Shown piece after piece: positions 8,037 to 18,200 of a stretch of 64,000 nt of DNA. The DNA is taken from positions 124,001 to 188,000 of the forward strand of contig CAVTJO010000011.1 of assembly GCA_963734955.1 (NCBI GenBank). Direction: 5' to 3'. The position numbers were made by a program, and so were the translations under genes. Under the pieces are notes generated by a model, which ran no database searches, was not told the DNA's origin, and was given only the letters and a program-made list of their open reading frames with translations. Position 1 is the stretch's first letter, and each line of letters opens with the position of its first letter. This DNA is from UBA11986 sp963734955. GTDB taxonomy: Bacteria; Bacteroidota; Ignavibacteria; UBA10030; UBA6906.

Positions 8037-9421
8037 AGCCAATCGAGTATATCCAAGCCCGAGTTGGTGGAAAACAATGTCGGCACAAGGAAGCTCGTGG
8101 GCAACGCCGGGCGGTCTATCAAGCCATTTCTGACCCACCCAAGGTACTGTGTAGGTGCTTCATAAAAATAGAAGTCTTTTGTAAATACTGTCCCGATCAC
8201 TGTTCCGTGAAGCGTTGCTCTGCTATCCGAATAGACAGCGCCAATCACAAGTGCTCGCGGCTCAATCTCAATGATATTTTCCTGAGGCGAGTCCGGGCCT
8301 GTCCCTGTAAGAACGACCACCCCATCAATGCGGGCACCACCGCATATCCGGATCTTCTGTGATCTGCTGGCAGAATCAACAGGGAAGGAGATTATTGCGG
8401 ATGGATACGTCGCCACCGATGCACTGTCGGCCTGAACAAAGGGCGACACAACCTGACCGAGAAGGAATGAGCCGGGCTCAAGTTCAACGCTTTCCTCGCT
8501 CACAATCATGGCGTGCTCGACGTTCACGCCTCCAGACAATGTGATCTTCTGCGAAGCAAAGAGACAAATCAATCCCTGAACCACCGCGCCAGACAGGAGC
8601 TCGATTCTTCCACTCACGGCGATCAGCAAACGTCTCTCTCGTCTCACAACCGTTCCCACAATTGATACATTCCCTCCAACGTGGACCGTCTGCACGGAGT
8701 CGGGGATTGTTCCCACATCAAGCTGCATGGATCCCGTCGAGCCCGGTGATAGCCTGATTCCGGGAACACACACTCCGCTCAGGAGTTTCCGGCACGCAGA
8801 AATTTCTGATTGTATTTGTCCGGTTTCAACTTTCGGGAGGGGCGGAGATGGCAATTCTGTAACGTTTCCGGCAACCGGTACTCTGGTCGGAGCAAGTGCA
8901 TTTTTCAGACTTCCAGTTGTCACTCCGCCCCGACCGACAAGAACATCACCCGTTATTGACGAAGATCCGGCAAACACGAGCTCATGATCTACATTCGCAA
9001 ATACCAATGCGTAGGCGAATGGATCAGGAGGGTGAACCGCAACAAGCGCAATTCGTTTTGAGCCGAACTTCCCCGACCTTGCTACTGAACGCACTACCCG
9101 GAACACCCCCCACGGCTCCATTGACACTTCTGCTTCACTGCCATCTTCAAACGTAATGGTCTCATTGCCTGGCCAGCCCGTACCAGCCGACTTGTCGACG
9201 GACCCACTTCTCGCAAGAAACATCGCGATTCCGCTTTGGGCAGCGTACTCTGCTTTCACCTGCCCGATTTGGCGCAATGCCTGTTGATGCTGGAACAACA
9301 GTAGGGAAAGAACGCAGGCAGCCATAAGGGACAAGACGGTTATGAGAAGAAGGATCGAAGGCAACGCATGACCTTGTTCGGACTTCACCACCGTTCTGAG
9401 ATGAAGAACGTTGCTTGTCAT
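8033..9421 (-). CDS. Large minor prepilin-like protein with PilX/GspK-type N-terminus
   Basis: 462 aa. The N-terminus has a prepilin-like signal (EQGHALPSILLLITVLSLMA) followed by a hydrophobic helix and the QVKAEYAAQSGIAMFLARSG stretch seen in PilX/GspK-like tip proteins. From about residue 140 to 420 it is rich in short V/G/I repeats (SITGDVLVGRGG, GNVSIVGTVV, SGGVNVEHAMIVS) that suggest a stacked beta structure, as in bactofilin/polymer-forming domains. Glu at +5 is not obvious, as in GspK, which sits at the pseudopilus tip. It is large for a minor pilin and may carry a binding domain. Confidence 0.75.
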   Translation of the reverse strand: MTSNVLHLRTVVKSEQGHALPSILLLITVLSLMAACVLSLLLFQHQQALRQIGQVKAEYAAQSGIAMFLARSGSVDKSAGTGWPGNETITFEDGSEAEVSMEPWGVFRVVRSVARSGKFGSKRIALVAVHPPDPFAYALVFANVDHELVFAGSSSITGDVLVGRGGVTTGSLKNALAPTRVPVAGNVTELPSPPLPKVETGQIQSEISACRKLLSGVCVPGIRLSPGSTGSMQLDVGTIPDSVQTVHVGGNVSIVGTVVRRERRLLIAVSGRIELLSGAVVQGLICLFASQKITLSGGVNVEHAMIVSEESVELEPGSFLLGQVVSPFVQADSASVATYPSAIISFPVDSASRSQKIRICGGARIDGVVVLTGTGPDSPQENIIEIEPRALVIGAVYSDSRATLHGTVIGTVFTKDFYFYEAPTQYLGWVRNGLIDRPALPTSFLVPTLFSTNSGLDILDWL

Positions 9422-9454
9422 GTTGGTCTGGTCATTGGTCGCCGGGCAGGTGCA

Positions 9455-9916
9455 TTACTCACCTGGCAATTCCCACTCATCGTTTTTTTTCTGATACGTA
9501 TAACGAACCATACGATCATGTATCTTCCATACTTTCACACCAGCCAATGTATCCCCCTCGTGCACGAAAAATACGACACCATCACTCCTTTCAAGGATGG
9601 CCGTCTTGACCTTGTCTGCAAATAGCACACCGGTGAGTTTCATTGGGGGCGGAGTCCACGCTGCCAACGTCGCCGAATATACTGCCCTCTTTGTAGAATC
9701 CTTCCTGGCGGAAACAACGTATCTGAATGGATCCCGGACATCACTCGCATAGACATACGGCACAGGCATTTCTTTGCCCGACATGTCGATTCGTGAAGCA
9801 GGAGCGGCAACATCCCCATATACCTGAACGATGGAGACGTACACTTGGTATCCAATACTTCCCCACACCGCGATAACCAACACAGCAAGCACCCGGGTCA
9901 GCTTCTTGTTTTTCAT
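9455..9916 (-). CDS. PilP/GspC-like periplasmic linker protein
   Basis: 153 aa: one N-terminal membrane helix (about 8-30), a linker (VYASDVRDPFRYV, the RDPF motif typical of PilP/GspC homology regions), and a C-terminal beta domain containing LTGVLFADKVKTAILERSDG and VHEGDTLAGVKVWKI, matching the HR domain that contacts the secretin N-terminus. Its start overlaps the PilO-like stop by one base (TAATG). It would connect the inner-membrane PilM-N-O assembly to the secretin. Confidence 0.8.
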   Translation of the reverse strand: MKNKKLTRVLAVLVIAVWGSIGYQVYVSIVQVYGDVAAPASRIDMSGKEMPVPYVYASDVRDPFRYVVSARKDSTKRAVYSATLAAWTPPPMKLTGVLFADKVKTAILERSDGVVFFVHEGDTLAGVKVWKIHDRMVRYTYQKKNDEWELPGE

Positions 9917-10449
9917 TACAAACTTCGTTCGGGCAATGTGTGTGCCACGCCTTCAACATCCGCGTGAACCTCTGATCTGACGTTCGACCGGAGAGCAAGC
10001 TCGACCTTGTTGATGTTGATTGCCATATGGCCTGACTCCAGAGCGTTGATATAGACTCCGATCTCATGGAAACCAGCATTCAGACTGATGCGAAAGCAGA
10101 TGTTCTCAAATTGGCCTTCGCGTTCCATTCTCATCGGACGAAGGGATTCGATATGCACCCCCGTTGTCTTAGCTTTCCGGGTCAACAGCTCGATAACACC
10201 GGTCTGGCTCTTGTCAAACTCCCCTCTGTCGTTCGTCAGAAACATGGTCAGCGAGTCACGGCGCACAGACAACGCCAGCTTTTTTCTGGAGAAGCTCAAT
10301 GGGTCAAGAAGTTCTGTCTCCTTCTGTCTGAGATCGTCGTATTGGTTGCAGATTTCAATCAGGCGACCCGCGACCTCCGTGGCAGCCACGTAGATGAACA
10401 GTATGAGAACACCGCACAACAGAAGGAGCTGTCTTCCTGTTTGGGACAC
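9916..10449 (-). CDS. PilO-like inner-membrane alignment protein
   Basis: 177 aa from a GTG at 10449, chosen because AAAGGA lies five bases upstream and the preceding gene stops at 10451. One membrane helix (about 8-28, LLLLCGVLILFIYVAAT), a coiled-coil-like stretch (YDDLRQKETELLDPLSFSRK), then a ferredoxin-like periplasmic domain, the usual PilO order. PilO dimerises with PilN. A longer TTG start at 10479 would overlap the upstream gene by 29 bases and lacks a good ribosome site. Confidence 0.8.
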   Translation of the reverse strand: MSQTGRQLLLLCGVLILFIYVAATEVAGRLIEICNQYDDLRQKETELLDPLSFSRKKLALSVRRDSLTMFLTNDRGEFDKSQTGVIELLTRKAKTTGVHIESLRPMRMEREGQFENICFRISLNAGFHEIGVYINALESGHMAININKVELALRSNVRSEVHADVEGVAHTLPERSL

Positions 10450-10450
10450 G

Positions 10451-11887
10451 TCAATCCTTTCCAACAGCCATGATCTCAAAAGTCATAAATGGAATCTTGC
10501 CTGTGGAGGCCGGAAGGAAGGTCTCCGACTGAAGTGGGACGCTGGATCGAACGAGGTCAACGTCAGAACATATCTGCTGAAGTTGCTTCAAGAACACCGC
10601 CACACCGTCATTCGAAGTCGAATAACCGAAGAGACAGATTCTTTGCTTACCTCCGCGTTCACTTGAGAGCTGGAGTTTATGAAGCCAAACATTTCCCGGT
10701 GTTGCTCCGGCTATATTGTGCAACGTCTTCGCAACACTTGTTCGACTCGATGTTGCATCACTCAGTTTCCTCTCCAGACCTTCCACATCGCGTTGCAGCA
10801 ATGCGAGCGCAGCGTATTCTGGCCCCGACGATGCAAGTTGTCCTTGCACAGAATCCAGTTTCGATTGGATCAGCGACGATGCCACGAACTCGAGGCCGAG
10901 TAGCAGTATCAGGATCGAGCCGAGCGCAAGCACGACGCGATTCCTCAACGAAGTGTACATCTGTCTCGACGCCTGATCCAGTTCATTGCCGGGAAGAACA
11001 TTGACCGGACTTGTCTGGGGAAAGAACCCTTTTACCCCCAGCCCTGCCGCAAGAACATACTCAGCGCCGAGGCCAAATGGTCCTGCCAGCGCGTAATTCC
11101 CCCCGCGAAACTCATCGCCAACACTTCCGGCAATAATGAATGTTGAAGCTGTGTAGGGTTTTTCGGACTGCAGCTTGGCCATCGCCCCGGGGACATCCGC
11201 GTCGTCGTGAAGAGATACCTGCCGGATATCATCCCGTTTTCCATTGGTCAGGTGAGTCACCGAGAGCACCGGCAGATCGACAAATGCAAGACTCACACCT
11301 TCATCTTTGACCGGCAATCCATCGATCACAAATCCATTGATCGCATCCCGGGTGCCTGCTCCGAGGGCAATGAGGGTCAAACCGATCTTCTGGAAGAACG
11401 AGACGTATTGCTCTACGTCCGAATTTCTCACGAAGGTAATCTCGACTCGGGTGACGTGCTCAGTACTTTCGATGATTTCAAAATCGTACGCCACTTCCCT
11501 TGTCGACAACGGAAGCCTGAGAAGACTCTCAAAATTTTCTTTGATCCACTCATCAATTCGATCAACAGTTGCAGGAATGCTCGCAACTACCGTCTTGACG
11601 CCATGTGTGCGAACGGATCCAACGGCATACGTTGCAGTAATCTCATGAGACCGGATGAGTTCCCTAGTCTGCGCTACCTTTTCGTTCTCAGTAGCGCCGC
11701 TATCGAATCGGCATGTAAACGCATTGAGAGACTTCAGCGTCGAGGCGTACCTGTTCAGCCAACCGCCTTTCTTCTCAAGCTCAACAATACGGATCATATC
11801 ACCTGTCAGATCGACCCCGAGTATTCTCCCGATCCCCGCGAGTTTCTGAAAATCAATCCTTTTGAGAATTTCAAGCAGTCTGTACAT
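10451..11887 (-). CDS. PilM-PilN fusion (GspL-like) protein
   Basis: 478 aa. Residues about 15-290 form an actin-like PilM domain (GIGRILGVDLTGDMIRIVEL, VASIPATVDRIDEWIKENFE, IIAGSVGDEF), normally cytoplasmic. A single membrane helix follows (about 318-339, VVLALGSILILLLGLEFVAS), then a coiled coil and small periplasmic domain typical of PilN (about 340-478). PilM and PilN are usually separate genes; GspL of type II systems has the fused order, so this supports a secretion-type rather than motility-type assembly. Followed immediately by PilO and PilP genes. Confidence 0.83.
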   Translation of the reverse strand: MYRLLEILKRIDFQKLAGIGRILGVDLTGDMIRIVELEKKGGWLNRYASTLKSLNAFTCRFDSGATENEKVAQTRELIRSHEITATYAVGSVRTHGVKTVVASIPATVDRIDEWIKENFESLLRLPLSTREVAYDFEIIESTEHVTRVEITFVRNSDVEQYVSFFQKIGLTLIALGAGTRDAINGFVIDGLPVKDEGVSLAFVDLPVLSVTHLTNGKRDDIRQVSLHDDADVPGAMAKLQSEKPYTASTFIIAGSVGDEFRGGNYALAGPFGLGAEYVLAAGLGVKGFFPQTSPVNVLPGNELDQASRQMYTSLRNRVVLALGSILILLLGLEFVASSLIQSKLDSVQGQLASSGPEYAALALLQRDVEGLERKLSDATSSRTSVAKTLHNIAGATPGNVWLHKLQLSSERGGKQRICLFGYSTSNDGVAVFLKQLQQICSDVDLVRSSVPLQSETFLPASTGKIPFMTFEIMAVGKD

Positions 11888-11890
11888 TTT

Positions 11891-13825
11891 TCATTCCTCG
11901 CCGCCTGAAGAATACGCCTGCTGGAACGCGTGGCCATACGAGATATGTGGGGTGACGTAAATGATCAACTCCGCCTTTCGTTTGGTTTTTGTCGAGGACG
12001 AAAACAAACCGCCGATGAGCGGAATTGATCCGAGTATGGGAGTCTTTGTTTTGAGCTCATTCTCGGATTCCTGAATGAGACCACCGATTACGATTGTCTC
12101 GCCTTCCTTGACGACCACTGTTGAACTGATGGACCGCGTGTTTATCGTGGGCGGAACATCAGGAGAGAGTTGCCCGACGGGTGTCTTGAAATCCGGCTTG
12201 ATCTCGATCGTGATGAGGCTATCGACGCCGACATACGGTGTCAGCTCAAGCTTCACGTCAGCCTGAATGGTCTGAAAAGTTTCGCTTTCCTGAAACACAA
12301 CCTGGGTCTGATCGCGATACGGCGTGGTTGTTTTCAAAAGGAAGTACTGGGTTGTACCGACGCTGAGTGTTGCCTTGTATCCATTCAGGGTGGCAATGAG
12401 TGGACGGGACTTCACGTTGGCCAACCCCTCCTGCTCCATTGCCTTCAGGTTCAGATAGAAGTCTTTTGGCAGCTTACCGAGCTTGGCGAAGTCAATTTCC
12501 TTCCCGAACAGATGAACCTTGCCTGCACTTTTCAGCATGCGGTTCACTGACTCGCCCCGAAACTGCATATCCACACCGGGAGAAAGCGAGCCCCTTCTAT
12601 TATATGTCACCGTATCCTGACCACCACCGAGACCTGCCTCGATTCCAAACTCGCTGCCTTCCGAAATGTCATAGTCAACAACCAGAGCTTCGATGAGAAC
12701 CTGGGGCACCGGCTTGTCGATCTGCTCAAGATATTCCCGGAGCTGTTCGACGACATCGTTCGACCCCAGAATCATCAGTCCGTTGTGTTCCTTCATCACT
12801 TTGATAATGCCCTGTGAAGAAATCGACTGGGGGATGGCATCCACCAGCGACTCCGCACGGAGGTACTTTAGCTTGAGCAGACGCGGAGCAATGAGTGCCT
12901 TGTTTGTCTTCTCACCGACGAAGTAGATTCCATCCGATGCCTTGTATGTGTAATTCGTGTTCCGAAGGAGAAGGTTCAGTGCGCGGTCCAGAGGGACTTG
13001 GGTTGCCCGCACCGTAACATTGCCGACAAGCTGGTTGTAGAAGACGACGTCTGTGTTCAACTGACGGATCATGTCGGGAATTATTCGCTCAAGAGGCGCA
13101 TTGGTAACGTCGAGTGTGACAAGGGAATCCTTCACCGCAATCCAATACGGACCCGACTTCAGAGGTGGTGGAGTCCCCTGGGTGCCAATATAGTGATCAA
13201 GTCTGCTGACAATGTAGATTCCGTTTTTCCTCTGTACGGCAAAGCCATTGTTGTTCATGAGCTGAGTGAAGCCATGGTCAAAGTCGATATCCATCAACTT
13301 GCCTGTAACCACTCCGGTTGTTCCACCAATGATGAGGATGTTCTTGGATGACTTTCTCTGAATCTCAAGGATCGTCTTCTCGAGATCATCGTCCTTCAGC
13401 TGAACCGAAAGTTTTCCGTTTTCAAACACAACAAGTGGGTTCTTTGGAGGAGGAAGAATCGGTGCCGGCAAGCGCACCTTAAAGATATTCCCTTCGACCT
13501 GCATGACAAGGCCGTTCTGTTCGCAGAGGAATGTTATCGCATCATAGACACGGATATTTGTCAACGAGATTGACGTTCTCTTGACGATCGAGTTATCGAG
13601 AAAGATGTTGAGATGATGTTGTAGTGAGATGGCGCGGAAGATGTCTCGAAGGTCGGTATCCTTAAAGCTCAGGGTTGTGGATTCCCTGGCACCTTCGGGG
13701 AGATCACTCTCTGATATCCCCTTTGCAGATAGCGATGGAGGAAGGAGTGAATCAGGATCCTGGCCCGATGTACTGGGCGAGAGGAGACTCAACACGACGA
13801 ACTGCAAACACGTGAAAGGTTTCAT
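11891..13825 (-). CDS. gspD: Secretin (GspD/PilQ family) outer-membrane pore
   Basis: 644 aa from the ATG at 13825, which gives a signal peptide (FTCLQFVVLSLLSPSTSGQ); the longer frame upstream runs into the transposase gene and is not expected. Order: N0/STN domain (LRDIFRAISLQHHLNIFLDN), several N-modules (PLERIIPDMIRQLNTDV, LKYLRAESLVDAIPQ), then the secretin domain (VPQVLIEALVVDYDISEGSE; VKEGETIVIGGLIQESENEL; ILGSIPLIGGLFSSSTKTK). These are the conserved gate and barrel motifs. It is separated from the upstream secretion genes by the transposase and Rhs genes. Confidence 0.93.
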   Translation of the reverse strand: MKPFTCLQFVVLSLLSPSTSGQDPDSLLPPSLSAKGISESDLPEGARESTTLSFKDTDLRDIFRAISLQHHLNIFLDNSIVKRTSISLTNIRVYDAITFLCEQNGLVMQVEGNIFKVRLPAPILPPPKNPLVVFENGKLSVQLKDDDLEKTILEIQRKSSKNILIIGGTTGVVTGKLMDIDFDHGFTQLMNNNGFAVQRKNGIYIVSRLDHYIGTQGTPPPLKSGPYWIAVKDSLVTLDVTNAPLERIIPDMIRQLNTDVVFYNQLVGNVTVRATQVPLDRALNLLLRNTNYTYKASDGIYFVGEKTNKALIAPRLLKLKYLRAESLVDAIPQSISSQGIIKVMKEHNGLMILGSNDVVEQLREYLEQIDKPVPQVLIEALVVDYDISEGSEFGIEAGLGGGQDTVTYNRRGSLSPGVDMQFRGESVNRMLKSAGKVHLFGKEIDFAKLGKLPKDFYLNLKAMEQEGLANVKSRPLIATLNGYKATLSVGTTQYFLLKTTTPYRDQTQVVFQESETFQTIQADVKLELTPYVGVDSLITIEIKPDFKTPVGQLSPDVPPTINTRSISSTVVVKEGETIVIGGLIQESENELKTKTPILGSIPLIGGLFSSSTKTKRKAELIIYVTPHISYGHAFQQAYSSGGEE

Positions 13826-13932
13826 GAAGGGCCCCAGCTTCCTGCTTCTACGAATGAGATGTGTGGAACGATGCTTCGTCAGCGTGGAATCAACCCCACC
13901 ATTTATGGTGAGGTTTTTTGCTCCCCAAACCA

Positions 13933-14440
13933 GGCTCGGCTTTAGCCATGATGAACCTGCTCTTGCATGAGAATCTCGATTTCCTGCGCGAACGTGTTCC
14001 TGCGGTGGTGCGTTCCCTGATTGTCGATGTACCACCTAACTCTGTCCACTTCCGATTTGCCAACGGAGGCTGCATAGTACTCGTTTGCCCATTCGAATCT
14101 CCCCGGCAGTATATCCTCCTTGTTGAGCCAATGAGCTGACTCGCCCTTCATCAGCTGCATTGCTTTCGATACGGACATGTCCGCATTGAGAGCGAATAGG
14201 CAGTGAAGGTGGTCTGTGTGTCCTTTGAGCCTGTCGATGAGGATTCCTTTCTGATGCGCATTCTCGCGAACATGTGCAAGAAGCAGTGATCGCGTCGCAT
14301 CAGTGAGCACAGGCTTCCGATACTTGGTTTCCCATACTGCGTGTATCCATACACAGGCGTGTGACATTGCATACCCTTATTCAGGGCTAAAGCCCCACTG
14401 GAGTGATGTGGTGTCTAACCCCAACCTGAAGGTTGGGGTT
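13933..14440 (-). mobile_element. IS200-like / REP-associated transposase element with palindromic ends
   Basis: The transposase gene is bounded by the same 10-bp palindromic core GGCTAAAGCC: at 13938-13947, overlapping the gene's stop codon, and at 14385-14394 upstream of its start. The upstream side also has CCCTTATTCAGGG (14374-14386) and a perfect 11-bp inverted repeat around a 2-base loop (14417-14440, AACCCCAACCT/AGGTTGGGGTT). Such hairpins are the recognition structures of Y1 transposases. Exact element limits are not determined. Confidence 0.65.
13942..14367 (-). CDS. IS200-like / RAYT Y1 transposase
   Basis: 141 aa Y1 transposase (PF01797 type). The metal-binding HUH motif is HTDHLHCLF (about residues 49-57), and the catalytic tyrosine lies in the RVRWYIDNQGTHH segment (about 109-121). 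The start CVWIHAVWETKYRKPVL matches the family's HxVWxTKYR signature. The enzyme nicks single-stranded DNA hairpins and forms a 5'-phosphotyrosine. Size is normal and the frame intact. It lies between the 104-aa membrane gene and the secretin gene, interrupting the secretion locus. Confidence 0.9.
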   Translation of the reverse strand: MSHACVWIHAVWETKYRKPVLTDATRSLLLAHVRENAHQKGILIDRLKGHTDHLHCLFALNADMSVSKAMQLMKGESAHWLNKEDILPGRFEWANEYYAASVGKSEVDRVRWYIDNQGTHHRRNTFAQEIEILMQEQVHHG

Positions 14441-14900
14441 GGCCCTCCATAGAAGTCGACATGGTGGCTGCAACCGCAAGCTGACGTGCAGCGCGTTGGC
14501 CAAAAACCCAAGAGAACGAGCAGTGTTGAAGCTAGTATTGTCATGAGCTGCCTGTGGTTCAATACTGTAGCACTGACCATTCTGCGGAAGGCCCATGAAG
14601 CAGCTTCCTCTCTGCAAATCTGGTCATTCTGTTGTGGTCATCCTGCATTGAGCCTTGAAGGAGTGCATGCAAATAAGAACGCTAAGAAGGACGGCAGGTA
14701 CTGGCAGATGGTTTAACCAAGACGTACCCACTCAGCCCAAGTCAAGCATGATGTGATGAAGAATGCGAAAGAATGGAGGCGACCAGTCAATGATAGCCAC
14801 TACAAGCAAGAGTGATCATCACAAGTCGGCCCAGACCTAAGAGGGCTCGAATCAATGGTTGGCCCGCTCTCTTCTTGGGCGCCATGCCAATCTTCGGTAT
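14441..14900. other. Intergenic, no supportable gene
   Basis: Between the transposase element and the 104-aa membrane gene. Open frames are short, lack ribosome sites and show no recognisable domain. Confidence 0.5.
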
Positions 14901-15215
14901 TCATCTCGGTTGACGCAACGAACTCACGACCCTTCGGATAAGATAAAGGACCCCCATATACATCGCGGTCTGTGAAGCAATCAACAATGCCACGCGAACT
15001 CCAGGAGTTCGCAGCAGTGCGGGAAATCCAGCAAGACTATCAAACCATACTAACAGTAAGGCGAATGGAAACTGGAGGACAGCCCACGATGTTGCCCCAG
15101 CCTCGCGCGTTCCTTCTAATGCAAACATTGAAGCTACAGCCAATACAAAAAGTGATACTTCAATTCCCAGTGCTTGGAGGAATAACCGAAGAAATGGATT
15201 TGCTAGTGTTTTCAT
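14901..15215 (-). CDS. Small three-helix membrane protein, candidate Rhs immunity protein
   Basis: 104 aa. Three hydrophobic segments are visible: about 12-34 (LQALGIEVSLFVLAVASMFA), 44-62 (WAVLQFPFALLLVWF) and 72-93 (VRVALLIASQTAMYMGVLYL), with a positively charged C-terminus. The ATG at 15215 lies two bases after the stop of the giant Rhs gene, so the two are translationally linked. Immunity genes directly follow polymorphic toxin genes, and toxins acting on membranes are often neutralised by small membrane proteins, so this is a candidate by position and topology only. No known immunity family is recognised. Confidence 0.6.
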   Translation of the reverse strand: MKTLANPFLRLFLQALGIEVSLFVLAVASMFALEGTREAGATSWAVLQFPFALLLVWFDSLAGFPALLRTPGVRVALLIASQTAMYMGVLYLIRRVVSSLRQPR

Positions 15216-15217
15216 GC

Positions 15218-18200
15218 CTATCTCCCAAAGACAAAGGAATATGCTGAAAGAATCCTTGAGTCCGTCACTCCAAGAATATCCGGCGTAATCGAGCCTAATC
15301 CCTCAAGTGAGAATGGATTTAGTGATGAGCCATGCTCAATGGCAATCATGAGACCATCGAATGAATCATAACCCTTCCACACCATCGGACATCCATTCTC
15401 GGCAGTATGAGCAGGGCTTGTCTGATCCATCATCGGATGAATCGCGCGCGAAAGGTATCTCAATGCAAGATCCTCGTGTCCCATTTGAGCTAGCCGCCGC
15501 GCTAGCAGCAGCATTTCTTTCTCAAATCCAAGTATGCGATTTGTTGCCATCTGATCTGTCTCGTCCGCTTCTGCCATCGCATGTTTATAGCTCTCTTCTA
15601 CGGTTTGGGTCGCACTATCGAAATTTCTTCCTTCCCATTGTAACAGGCGAATTTCGGATTCGGATGGACCTCTTGCTTGCAAAGCATGGCGAATCATAAG
15701 ATCATGTCCCTCGGGTCCCCATAACCCCGTCGGATCTGTCAGGTTTACTGGATCGTTATTCACGTACGAATAGAAATTGACTTGACACCCTGAAAAGCCC
15801 GCGGGATCTTTCGCAGTCCAACGACCCGAACCGCCATCATAATCCCTCAACCCAAACCTCTCGAGACCCGTTTGATTGTCGTAGAGTCCACCTGCGTACC
15901 CAATGGGGATAAAACCCGGATTCGTATCCAACAAAACGTGACCGAAGGAATCGTAATCCATCCGTTGGACGACCGCCCCCGTGGATGCATTCACAACCAA
16001 TTTCACTGACCCAAGGTGGTCATTGATGACGCGATAGATCTGACCCCCATTTTCAGCGAACCCAAGACCAAATCGAGTAATAATGTTGTCGGCAGAATCC
16101 AATTCCGCCGCCGGACTCAATTCAGTTGAGTAAAGCAACCTTTGAACCCATCTCCCATTCAGCTTCTTTCCCACTCGTCTCTTCTGACCATCGATCAGGT
16201 ATTCAATCACGTCTCCAGTCGGCAGGACGACTTTGGTCAGGTTGCCAAGCAGGTCGTACGTGTATCTGGTCGTATCAGCACCCTCTATTTTCATGCTCAA
16301 AGAACCGCGCTTCGTATAGAAGTAGCTTGCGTTGCCGTAGGTGAGCAAACGATCTTGTGCGTCGTAGCTACCGCGTGTTGTCCCTTCGGGTGTTACAACG
16401 CTATCTCTGTTCCCGTTCGCGTCGTAGTAGTACGTCGCTTGCAGTGTGCCGTTGCGCCATACCTGCTTGAGTCGTCCGGCAAGGTCGTAGTTATAACCGT
16501 TCACTGACGTCACCCCCTGGATCGTCTCCGTCAATGTCACGATCCGGCCGAGCGAGTCACGTTGATACCGGGCGGTAAACAACGGAGTGCTCGCATACTT
16601 CGCCTCATAGCTCGACATCTCGCCAAGGTTGTTGTATTCAACATTGGTAACAATCTCCCCCAGAGTGTCCCCAAGAAATAGTCCATTTGCAGCATCCCGT
16701 CTGATCGTCAATGCGCCTGCACTCTTGAGCAGACCGTCGTTGTCATAGGTGAACGCAACACTGTCAGTACCATTGATCGTTTGCCGGGTAACGCGGAAAC
16801 TACTGTCATACATTACTGCCACCGTGCCGTTCACGTTGCCGCCCCAGCGAACACTCGTCGGCAATGAGCTATCGTAGGTGTAACTGAGGGTGTCGTTCCC
16901 GGGCGCAATGAGCTTTTTGACGTTTCCAACCGAGTCGTAAATAAATGCCAGGGAACCTCTGTCGAACGTGATCTCTGCGGGCCGGGAGAGGCTGCCACAG
17001 TCGCATCCAGTGGTATCGTATCGTACCGCGATCGAATCTCCACCAGGAAGGAGTGTTCGCGTGAGTTGCTTATCAAGGTTGTAGGTATAGTACGTCGCCC
17101 AGTTGGAGTCAGGGGGGACTTCAGGGGGAGCATATTTGTGTGTCAAGTCGACCACCGTGTACTCAAAACCATGAGCGGGTCGCCCCGGTGGAGTCAGGGT
17201 CGTCAAGTTCCCATTGGCATCGTAAGCATACTGAATCTCACGGCCATCTGCAAGAACCTCTCTCGTGACCCGGCCTATGGAATCGTAGAACAATTCCGCA
17301 GTGCGATGCAAGGGATCCGTAACTCTCGCCAAACGTCCTCGCTCATCGTAGACAAAGCGCGTTGTTCGCCCGCCGTGGCTCGCCTCTGTAAGAAACCCCA
17401 GGGAATCATAAGTGTAGCGGACTGAGAGAATTCCAGGCACTGAATCTTGCATCACACGTCCGAGCGTATCGAGGCGAGCGTAGGTTGTTCTGCCTTCAGG
17501 GGATGTTGTGGTGAAAGTGTGCTTTACACCGTCATAAACTGTTAATGCCGCGTGACCATTGAAGACGAGAGAATCTGTCAATCCCGCAACCTGAGAACCC
17601 ACCATCTTGGTAATAGTGCGGAATTGAGAGAAATCGGATTCCAGTCCTCCGTGCGTATGAACGGTGAGGCTTCCCGCCAGGGGTGACTGCATTCCAAAAC
17701 GTGGATCTGGTACCTGCAAGAGGCGAGTACTTGTGCTGTCGGATCTGGTGGTCGTGATGGAGCCATCAGCACCGATTTTCGTTACTGTGATGATCCCGGA
17801 GCCGTCTATGTTCGTTAGACGCAAGCCACCAGCCGACGGACGCTCCACTCTATATCTCGCATGATTTCCCTCTGCTGTAGTCCGCCTGACCTCAAAGTCA
17901 TTTCCGTTTCCGATATTCGTGCGGCTCAGGGAAATGAAACCGCCCGCGGGATCCTGGTCGCGCACGAGCAAACCAATCGGGTCATACTCGTACGTGTGGA
18001 GGTGCTGTCGCGGATCAAGCCTCGATGTCATGAGACCGCCATTCGTGTAATTGAAATACTGAACCTCGCCGGCAGGGTTGGTAACAGTGGCAACGTGTCC
18101 CTGAGTATCCAGGGCAAGCTCCGTGCGATGACCGAATGGGCCCACCACGCTTAAATGACTGGAGGTTGTGTCTCTTTCGATGCGTGTAACGAGGTTGTCA

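Noticed and set aside
13826..14035. Upstream extension of the secretin
   Set aside because: It would overlap the transposase gene and precede the real signal peptide at 13825.
14377..14617. Short minus-strand frames after the transposase
   Set aside because: They translate the palindromic end of the mobile element.
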